Positions 14,182-19,637 of a stretch of DNA of 19,637 nt are shown one piece after another. How positions within the stretch are numbered: position 1 is the stretch's first letter; every line of letters starts with the position of its first letter. The DNA lies in assembly GCA_018663485.1 (NCBI GenBank), contig JABJQI010000007.1, forward strand, positions 1 to 19,637, written 5' to 3'. Origin of the DNA: Opitutia bacterium (GTDB lineage Bacteria > Verrucomicrobiota > Verrucomicrobiia > Opitutales > Coraliomargaritaceae). Position numbers and translations under genes: made by a program. The notes under the pieces are model-generated. The model saw only the letters and a list, made by a program, of their open reading frames with translations, was not told the origin of the DNA and did not search any database.

Positions 14182-15639
14182 GTGGAAGAAGAAGAAATAC
14201 AAGTCAGACCGCGCGACCAATTACTGCGCGACACATTCACACCAGCTGAAGGGTTGCTCTTTTGCACGATCCTCCTCACCACAGTGACCTCCACTTTGTT
14301 TGCCGATCCTCGCTCGTTTTGGGTGCTAGGCTACTTCATAATTGTCGGCTGCAGCAGCATAGGCATCGTTAAAATGCACGAGTGCACGCACCCGTTTTTT
14401 ATCGACGGCCTATGGACTCGATTCTGGCTACTTTCTTCACCTGCTTGGCTCATTGCATTGCAGTTTACTGCAGGTGTACTGCAAGATCCTTTTAGCCAGT
14501 TTGAAATCGAGAACCAACTGTATTTAACCATGACGGAAGTGAACCAATGGCTCCCCATTTCCGTGACCACTAAGACGACATGGATTTTAGTACTCGGTAT
14601 CGGAGCCATTTATATCGTATCGATGAATCTGTTTATTGTACCCAAGTCGCGCTCCTTCTTTGAACGCATCCTGCCTTGGCTCTGCCTCAATGCGGTACTG
14701 GCTGCAATACTGGGATACTTGCAAAAAGCACTCGACCTCAAAAGCCCGCTGTTCACTGCAGGCACTGGCCAGTCCGATTTCTTCGCCTTCTTTCCATATG
14801 ACGGACACTGGGCGGCCTTTGCACTTCTCTGGAGTTCGACTTGCATTGCAATGGCACTGCTCACGACTCGCTACGAAAATACGACCGACTTCGTCAAATC
14901 CGCCGGCTCGTGGTACCTCACAGGAGCGACACTTCTGGGAGCGACTGGTTTTCTCGTACAAGCTCGCTGGCCCGCAGCGATCTTACTGATCACGTTCTCG
15001 AGTATGCTACTGGTACTCTCCATACACTTTCTAGCTGGCTCTAAAGATCCAAACCGCATAAGCATCGCCCTATGTAGCGCGCTCTTCAGTATCATCACCT
15101 TTGCGGGCGGGATCTTCCGCGCATTTCAAGTCGACGACTATGCACAGTCGGCCAGCTCACTGCGCCGCGCCGCAAACGAGATGTTTCGTGACAGCCCGCT
15201 GTTCGGCTGGGGCGTCGATAGTTTCTCGCAACTTCTGCCATTTTACGCCGACGACACCTTGTTGGGCAATCGCCATGACAGAGCCACATCTGACATACTG
15301 CAGACCTTAGCCGAAGTCGGTATTATCGGCTGCCTTCCAGTTTGTATCCTAGTAGCCTACTTGACTATTCGTTACTTCAAGGGCCAACACGACATCCACC
15401 TGACAAATCATATGCTGCTCGGATGCTTAGGATGCATCATTTGCGCCTGCTTCGATACGCCATTTATGTCACCTGCGGTATCCTTTAGTTTTTTAATCAT
15501 CTTCTTCAGCGCCCTACGTTGGGCTAATCTCAGTCGTAATCGAGTCGATGAGGTCGATAGTAAGCCTGAGCTAATCGTAAACGAGAACCTTCGTTCTGTG
15601 CCATTTTATACCAAGAAATATGACGAAAAGTTCAAGTAA
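14182..15639 (+). CDS. O-antigen ligase/polymerase-like multispanning membrane protein
   Basis: The 485-residue product begins at GTG 14182, 31 bases after the DJ-1-like stop. It has roughly a dozen hydrophobic segments and a periplasmic loop containing RRAANEMFRDSPLFGWGVDS, the hallmark of the Wzy_C/O-antigen ligase family (the usual form is W..f.d.P..G.G...F). WaaL ligases join undecaprenyl-linked glycans to lipid A-core, and Wzy enzymes polymerise repeat units. No glycan-biosynthesis genes are adjacent, so which of these it does, or whether it attaches glycans to something else, is open. The C-terminal 40 residues are hydrophilic and cytosolic. It is probably in one transcription unit with the neighbours on each side (12-base gap downstream). 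Confidence 0.82.
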   Translation: MEEEEIQVRPRDQLLRDTFTPAEGLLFCTILLTTVTSTLFADPRSFWVLGYFIIVGCSSIGIVKMHECTHPFFIDGLWTRFWLLSSPAWLIALQFTAGVLQDPFSQFEIENQLYLTMTEVNQWLPISVTTKTTWILVLGIGAIYIVSMNLFIVPKSRSFFERILPWLCLNAVLAAILGYLQKALDLKSPLFTAGTGQSDFFAFFPYDGHWAAFALLWSSTCIAMALLTTRYENTTDFVKSAGSWYLTGATLLGATGFLVQARWPAAILLITFSSMLLVLSIHFLAGSKDPNRISIALCSALFSIITFAGGIFRAFQVDDYAQSASSLRRAANEMFRDSPLFGWGVDSFSQLLPFYADDTLLGNRHDRATSDILQTLAEVGIIGCLPVCILVAYLTIRYFKGQHDIHLTNHMLLGCLGCIICACFDTPFMSPAVSFSFLIIFFSALRWANLSRNRVDEVDSKPELIVNENLRSVPFYTKKYDEKFK

Positions 15640-15651
15640 TCCACTCTACAT

Positions 15652-17034
15652 ATGAAAATACAACACTTTGACTACATTGTAATTGGCGGCGGCAGCGGCG
15701 GCTATGCCGCAGCACGCACCGCCCGCGAAACTCTCAACCGAGTCGCCATCATCGACAATGCCAAATCACTCGGCGGCCTCTGCATACTACGCGGTTGTAT
15801 GCCCTCCAAGACCCTCATCTACTCAGCGGAAGTGCTACACCTTGCACAACAGGATAAGACTTTCGGCCTCAACATTCCACAAGCCACCGTCGATATGGCG
15901 GCGCTGCACCAGCGCAAGTTAAACATTATTAAAGAGTTTTCTGATTATCGGCAGGAGCAGCTTCAAGGCGACCGCTTCACCCTCTTTCGCAACCGCGCAC
16001 GTTTCATCAACTCCCGCACCATCCAACTGGATGACGGTACGCGCCTCAGCGCCGATCACTTCATGGTGGCTACTGGTTCTGTTGTGTCCGTGCCGCCGAT
16101 ACCGGGGCTCGACAATGCTCCTTGCTGGACAAGTGACGATGTGCTCGAGCTCGATTTCAAACCCGAAAAAGTCATTGTCCTCGGCGGCGGGATCGTCGCC
16201 TGCGAGCTTGCGCAATTCATGCGCCGCATCGGCAGCGAAGTGATCCAAATCCAACGTAGCCCGCACATATTAAAAGAAGTTTCGTCGTCAGCGGCCGCCG
16301 TGATCGAGCAGAAATTCCGCGACGAAGGCATCCAGCTCTATACGGGGACGAAGCTCAAATCCGTGCAATACCGCGATGGCACCTTCAGCGTGAGCTTCGA
16401 GCACGAAGGAACTCTGGTCACCGTCAACGCAGCACATCTGCTAAATGCCCTCGGTCGCCGTCCCGCTACCGACGGTCTCGGACTGACCGCTGCTGGCATC
16501 AGTACACTCCCCAGTGGCCACATCAACTGCAACGCCATGCAGCAAACTAGCAATGCCCGCGTCTATGCCTGTGGCGATGTTGCGGGTCCGCACGAGATCG
16601 TACATGTCGCGATTATGCAGGGTGAAACCGCCGCGAAACACGCCACTGGTCGTGGCGCTGAACGGGTCGACTACGATAGCCTTTGCGGCGTCGTTTTTAC
16701 CGATCCACAAATAGGCGCGGTCGGACTCTGTGAGAATCAACTCAAGGAACGAGGCATCGATTATTTGGCCGCCGACTATCCCTTCGACGACCACGGCAAG
16801 TCTATCCTTATGCAAGCTAAATACGGCTACGTCAAAGTTTTCGCCGATCGCAGTGGCATGGTGCTCGGTGCAGAATGCGTCGGCAAAGATGCTGGCGAGC
16901 TAATCAATGCGATGGCAGTCGCCGTCACACTCAAAGCCAATGTGCGCGATCTATTAAAAGTACACTGGTATCACCCGACTCTCTCAGAAATCTGGAGCTA
17001 CCCACTCGAAGAAATCTTTGAAGAGCTCGTATAG
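15652..17034 (+). CDS. Dihydrolipoamide-dehydrogenase-like FAD/NAD(P) disulfide oxidoreductase
   Basis: The 460-residue product is a pyridine nucleotide-disulfide oxidoreductase. FAD is bound by YIVIGGGSGGYAAARTA (8-24). The redox-active disulfide is C44-C49 in GGLCILRGCMPSK. NAD(P) is bound at VIVLGGGIVACELAQFMRRI, and the second FAD motif is YACGDVAGPHEIVHVA. The C-terminal dimer interface supplies the catalytic His-Glu pair in HPTLSE (H441, E446). This architecture fits lipoamide dehydrogenase, mercuric reductase and related enzymes. CILRGC differs from the LPD consensus CLNxGC, and no 2-oxo acid dehydrogenase genes are near, so it may be a paralogue with another disulfide substrate. It begins 12 bases after the ligase-like gene. 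No Shine-Dalgarno is present. Confidence 0.92.
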   Translation: MKIQHFDYIVIGGGSGGYAAARTARETLNRVAIIDNAKSLGGLCILRGCMPSKTLIYSAEVLHLAQQDKTFGLNIPQATVDMAALHQRKLNIIKEFSDYRQEQLQGDRFTLFRNRARFINSRTIQLDDGTRLSADHFMVATGSVVSVPPIPGLDNAPCWTSDDVLELDFKPEKVIVLGGGIVACELAQFMRRIGSEVIQIQRSPHILKEVSSSAAAVIEQKFRDEGIQLYTGTKLKSVQYRDGTFSVSFEHEGTLVTVNAAHLLNALGRRPATDGLGLTAAGISTLPSGHINCNAMQQTSNARVYACGDVAGPHEIVHVAIMQGETAAKHATGRGAERVDYDSLCGVVFTDPQIGAVGLCENQLKERGIDYLAADYPFDDHGKSILMQAKYGYVKVFADRSGMVLGAECVGKDAGELINAMAVAVTLKANVRDLLKVHWYHPTLSEIWSYPLEEIFEELV

Positions 17035-17082
17035 CACATTGTCGATTTAATCATTTTCAAAACGCCCAAATATCCACACATT

Positions 17083-17129
17083 AAGTCTCAGCTCTCAGCC
17101 TCCAGCTCTCTCCTCTCAGCTCACTACAC
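17083..17129 (+). promoter_or_regulatory. Pyrimidine-rich repetitive leader before the delta-prime-like gene
   Basis: The 47 bases before the ATG at 17130 are almost all C, T and A and repeat the words CTCAGC and CTCTC (AAGTCTCA at 17083-17090, then several CTCAGC/CAGCTCTC copies). There is no Shine-Dalgarno. The same AAGTCTCA word recurs before the next gene. An unstructured leader for non-Shine-Dalgarno initiation is one explanation; slippage-prone low-complexity DNA is another. Confidence 0.3.
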
Positions 17130-18113
17130 ATGCAACTCACTCAAGCATTACCCGAAGCACTCCGCGACAGTCGCGCCGTAGAGGTGCTGGAGCGTTCCCT
17201 CGCGCAGAACCGCCTCGGCCATGGGATCTTGCTGCATGGAGAGAGTTCGAACTACTTGGAAGAGATCGTGCGCGCCATCGCAGCCACCCTGCTCGAGACT
17301 GAGCGCGACCCATACGAACATCCCGACTGCTTTATTCTCCGCCCTCAAGGCAAGGCACGGATGATTAAGATCGGTTCCGAAAGCGACCGCTCCGGCGGGG
17401 AATGGCCAAAAAACTCGATGCGCCGACTCGTGATCGACATCCAAAAGACCGCCAATCAAGGCGGACGCAAAGTCGGCATCGTATTTGAAGCCGACCGCAT
17501 GAATGTACAATCTGCCAACGCCTTCCTCAAAACTCTCGAGGAGCCACCCGCTGGCACCACCCTCTTTCTTCTTACCAGCCGCCCCTACGACCTACTTGAT
17601 ACAATCCGTAGTCGCTGCCTCAACTTCCGCATCCCCGCAGGGATCGAAACGATCGCCCACCCCGACTGGCCAACGTGGACCAAAGATTATCATGCATGGC
17701 TTAGTAGTCTTCTGACGGGTGCGAATAAGCAGACGATCCCGCATATCATGCTCGGCAGCTACGGTCTAAATGTGCGTTTTCAAGCAATCCTCGCTGAAAT
17801 GACCAACGTCGCCTGGAAAACGCAAAAAGCAGATCTCCCCGACCACGTCACCGCCGAGGAAAAAGACGCGATGGAAGCAGGCATGAGCCGCGGCTATCGT
17901 AAACAACTGTTTGGTGAGATCGAGAAAGCCACCGCCAGCTTTGCACGCGAGATCGAGACCAACCACCCCGGACAACTCCCCGTCGCCGCGCTCAACCGCG
18001 CCACAGAAACCCTCGAACACAGTGCCGGACTTCTCGAAGTGAACTTCAATCAAAGCGCCGCCCTCGAAATGTTCTTTCTAAAATCGATGCGCATCTGGGC
18101 GACAGCTCGATAA
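17130..18113 (+). CDS. holB: DNA polymerase III delta-prime-like clamp-loader subunit
   Basis: The 327-residue product resembles HolB/DnaX AAA+ clamp-loader proteins. It shows the N-terminal AVEVLERSLAQNRLGHGILLHG, the HPDCFILRP segment, VIDIQKTANQGGRKVGIVFEADRMNVQSANAFLKTLEEPP (Walker-B-like region and sensor 1) and the arginine-finger motif TIRSRCLNF. The Walker A loop is degenerate: GESSNYLEE (37-45) with no GKT, so it is unlikely to bind ATP, as in delta-prime. The four-cysteine zinc module that usually lies between Walker A and HPD is absent. Delta-prime is the stator of the loader that puts the sliding clamp on DNA. It precedes an SRAP gene. The start at 17130 is the only well-placed ATG. 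Confidence 0.88.
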   Translation: MQLTQALPEALRDSRAVEVLERSLAQNRLGHGILLHGESSNYLEEIVRAIAATLLETERDPYEHPDCFILRPQGKARMIKIGSESDRSGGEWPKNSMRRLVIDIQKTANQGGRKVGIVFEADRMNVQSANAFLKTLEEPPAGTTLFLLTSRPYDLLDTIRSRCLNFRIPAGIETIAHPDWPTWTKDYHAWLSSLLTGANKQTIPHIMLGSYGLNVRFQAILAEMTNVAWKTQKADLPDHVTAEEKDAMEAGMSRGYRKQLFGEIEKATASFAREIETNHPGQLPVAALNRATETLEHSAGLLEVNFNQSAALEMFFLKSMRIWATAR

Positions 18114-18146
18114 ACGCGCTGCGCGCCAAATCATCCTTCATCATTC

Positions 18147-18183
18147 AAGTCTCAATTCTCCCCTTTTAAGTCTCAACTCAAGC
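18147..18183 (+). promoter_or_regulatory. Pyrimidine-rich leader with two AAGTCTCA copies before the SRAP gene
   Basis: AAGTCTCA occurs at 18147-18154 and 18168-18175, 21 bases apart, in a G-poor leader just before the ATG at 18184. A third copy precedes the gene upstream. No Shine-Dalgarno is present. Confidence 0.3.
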
Positions 18184-18843
18184 ATGTGCGGCCGATTCTC
18201 ACTCCATACCAATAAAAAGAAACTCGCAGAGGCAATTGCCCAAGCGATCCCTGAGCAGTTCGAGCCAAGCTACAACATCGGCCCGGGCAGTGACATACTC
18301 GCGATTGCCAAAGGGGCGGAGCAACCGGCAACTGCTGGCATGATGCACTGGGGCCTGCGCACACCGCAGAACTTCCATATTAACGCACGCTTAGAAACAG
18401 CTGATACCACCCCGCGCTTCCGCGACAGTTGGGCCGAACAACGCTGCCTAATTCCCGCCAACGGATTCTACGAATGGTATGAAGACGGCATCAGCAAACA
18501 ACCCTACTACATTTACCCGCTCAGCAACGAGCTACTCTACTTCGCAGGCCTCTGGTTTCCGTCTGCTGCTCCCAACGAACCCGCGCATTGCGTGCTACTC
18601 ACGACTGAGGCGCACAGCTCGATCCATACTGTCCACCAACGTATGCCCGTCACACTCCCGAAAAGTGTGCATGCCGACTGGTTGACCAACCAACTGCCGA
18701 AAGACGAAGTGCTCGCATTCTCCCAGAAGATACGCTTCGAAAAACACATGGTTTCCAGCCGAGTCAACAACGTGCAAAATAAAGACAGCCGTCTCATCGT
18801 CGTCACCACCCCACAAAACGACGATCAGATGCAACTTTTTTAG
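18184..18843 (+). CDS. SRAP domain protein (YedK/HMCES-like) that crosslinks abasic sites
   Basis: The 219-residue product begins MCGRFS, so cysteine 2 becomes the N-terminal residue after methionine removal, as needed for the thiazolidine crosslink to abasic sites in single-stranded DNA. Other active-site residues are in place: the asparagine in INARLETA, the glutamate in GFYEWYEDG (E97) and the histidine in HQRMPVTLP (H151). Length is that of E. coli YedK (222). The family shields abasic sites at replication forks from nucleases. The start must be 18184 for Cys2 to work, which confirms it. Its neighbour upstream encodes a clamp-loader subunit, a functional fit that may be accidental. The stop TAG at 18841 is also the first base triplet of an 11-base inverted repeat. 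Confidence 0.95.
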   Translation: MCGRFSLHTNKKKLAEAIAQAIPEQFEPSYNIGPGSDILAIAKGAEQPATAGMMHWGLRTPQNFHINARLETADTTPRFRDSWAEQRCLIPANGFYEWYEDGISKQPYYIYPLSNELLYFAGLWFPSAAPNEPAHCVLLTTEAHSSIHTVHQRMPVTLPKSVHADWLTNQLPKDEVLAFSQKIRFEKHMVSSRVNNVQNKDSRLIVVTTPQNDDQMQLF

Positions 18844-19037
18844 AAGTAGGAAGTGCAAAAGTTACAAGGCGGGGAAGTATCAAAACCAAGCACTTTTCGC
18901 CCCCCTCACTTTCACTCCGTGCGCAGCACGGCTCAAAGTCTGTCCAACGAACTAATTATTCCGAACGGCTTCTTCATCACATGTGTTGTCATGGGAGTAT
19001 TCTTTGAATTATATTTTCGCATGCGGTCCTACTTCTA
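18841..19037. repeat. 197-base segment bounded by an 11-base perfect inverted repeat
   Basis: TAGAAGTAGGA (18841-18851) is the exact reverse complement of TCCTACTTCTA (19027-19037). Inside are a 6-bp stem (AAGTGC 18851-18856 with GCACTT 18890-18895) and a tight GC-rich hairpin (CCGTGC 18917-18922, loop GCA, GCACGG 18926-18931) with no T-run. No target-site duplication is visible at the borders. It could be a small non-autonomous element inserted at the SRAP stop, a long-range transcript-end structure, or chance. Confidence 0.3.
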
Positions 19038-19192
19038 GAAATTCAAAAACAAACCGAACAAGTCGATGCATCCGACCGATAACCAGCCACGACTTCTCAA
19101 CTGTTAAGAGCAAATAACGATTTTAGATTTCTCGACTGTTGCCTCGGCTTCGGTTAATCTCGACGTCAGCTGTTTTAGTCGATTTCTGAACT
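18844..19192. other. Intergenic region without a supported gene
   Basis: This stretch of 349 bases includes most of the inverted-repeat segment above. A 61-codon plus frame at 18853-19038 is not supported by a start signal or any motif. A near-exact 12-base direct repeat (TTCTCAACTGTT at 19094-19105, TTCTCGACTGTT at 19129-19140, period 35) lies upstream of the next gene and could be a regulator site pair. No promoter hexamers stand out. Confidence 0.35.
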
Positions 19193-19637
19193 ATGAATAA
19201 AAAATTTAATTTTACCGTCTGGTCTTTTGCGAGCTGTGTGGCGGGTCTTTTATTTGCTGGAGGTATAGGGCTAACGGAAGGATCGAATATTTGGCCATTA
19301 GGCGCTATTTGGGGTGGCCTTGTAGGTCTGATTATTGGCGCAATTTTTGGTGTAATATTAAAACTGATTAAAGTGCCCATGAAGTATGCATGGTGTGTTT
19401 TTGGGGTTCTCGTTTTTTTAGCATTTTTTATGCGTATCTACATAAAATACTATTACATCTCCGACTACGGAAAACTCGTTGAGGCTAGTATTGTTGAATG
19501 TGAAACTTCATTGTTTTTATTTACACCTCCATATCGTAACGGAAAAGAGCGGAGAGAAATAAATGGGACTGATCTCACTCTCAATGTTACTAGGGAACGA
19601 AAAATAGGAAAGTATGAAGACGGGAGGATTAAGGTAT
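19193..19637 (+). CDS. Membrane protein of unknown function (3' end beyond the window)
   Basis: From the ATG at 19193 the frame is open for 148 codons to the right edge. The visible product has three hydrophobic helices (about residues 8-30, 36-58 with the small-residue pattern GAIWGGLVGLIIGAIFG, and 64-84), then a hydrophilic domain starting at SDYGKLVEASIVECE. No family is recognised; the layout of helices followed by a soluble domain resembles small DUF3592-like membrane proteins, but this is only an impression. Sampled 60-base lines run at about 35-42% G+C against about 55% in the neighbouring SRAP gene. It also uses many TTT, TTA and ATA codons, so it may have been acquired horizontally. 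An antisense frame at 19123-19380 is its shadow. Confidence 0.65.
   Translation, partial: MNKKFNFTVWSFASCVAGLLFAGGIGLTEGSNIWPLGAIWGGLVGLIIGAIFGVILKLIKVPMKYAWCVFGVLVFLAFFMRIYIKYYYISDYGKLVEASIVECETSLFLFTPPYRNGKERREINGTDLTLNVTRERKIGKYEDGRIKV

Noticed and set aside
15919..16331. Long minus-strand frames opposite the flavoprotein gene
   Set aside because: Shadows of a gene with all cofactor motifs on the plus strand.
18853..19038. 61-codon plus frame after the SRAP gene
   Set aside because: No start signal, no motif, and it lies within the inverted-repeat segment.
19123..19380. 85-codon minus frame at the right end
   Set aside because: Antisense to the three-helix membrane protein that stays open to the window edge.

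Overview
The window reads as a chromosomal stretch of a Gram-negative, respiring, probably marine bacterium. The best guess is Verrucomicrobiota (Opitutae/Puniceicoccaceae-like), inferred from gene content and style. It has alternative complex III in place of a bc1 complex, a sodium-pumping decarboxylase with a large beta-subunit insert, a DUF2293-type gene remnant, class 2 PyrD, and start codons that mostly lack Shine-Dalgarno sequences. No rRNA, tRNA, CRISPR array, prophage or intact transposase was found. Lineage is an inference and was not tested by a search.

Layout. 1-1071 (minus): the front of an alternative complex III operon: a 65-residue peptide with a Tat-like N-terminus, pentaheme ActA, and the first 56 codons of ActB. 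1439-1924 (plus): an anchored periplasmic protein of unknown role. 1925-2703: a gene-poor gap holding a REPIN-like element (two inverted copies of a 26-base hairpin repeat). 2704-4803: a sensor-HAMP-SpoIIE phosphatase. 5065-5928: a MYG1-family DHH protein. 6319-7200: YicC RNase. 7286-8350 (minus): PyrD. 8616-9305: an acidic protein of unknown function with a clear terminator.

9575-11893 (minus) is a sodium-pump decarboxylase operon in the order gamma-like subunit, biotin carrier, beta subunit. The carboxyltransferase is not in the window. Upstream of it lies a gap with a possible 45-codon gene.

12403-18843 (all plus): a DUF2293 gene wrecked by an internal deletion; an alpha/beta hydrolase translationally coupled to a DJ-1/PfpI protein; an O-antigen-ligase-like membrane protein; a dihydrolipoamide-dehydrogenase-like flavoprotein; a clamp-loader delta-prime-like protein; and an SRAP abasic-site protein. 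The last two have odd pyrimidine-rich leaders. After a 197-base stretch bounded by an 11-base inverted repeat, an AT-rich membrane-protein gene runs off the right edge.

No clearly new multi-gene system is visible. The most unusual items are the REPIN with compensatory stem changes, the insert in the decarboxylase beta subunit, the deletion-scar pseudogene, the small Tat-like peptide heading the ACIII operon, and two possible small genes.
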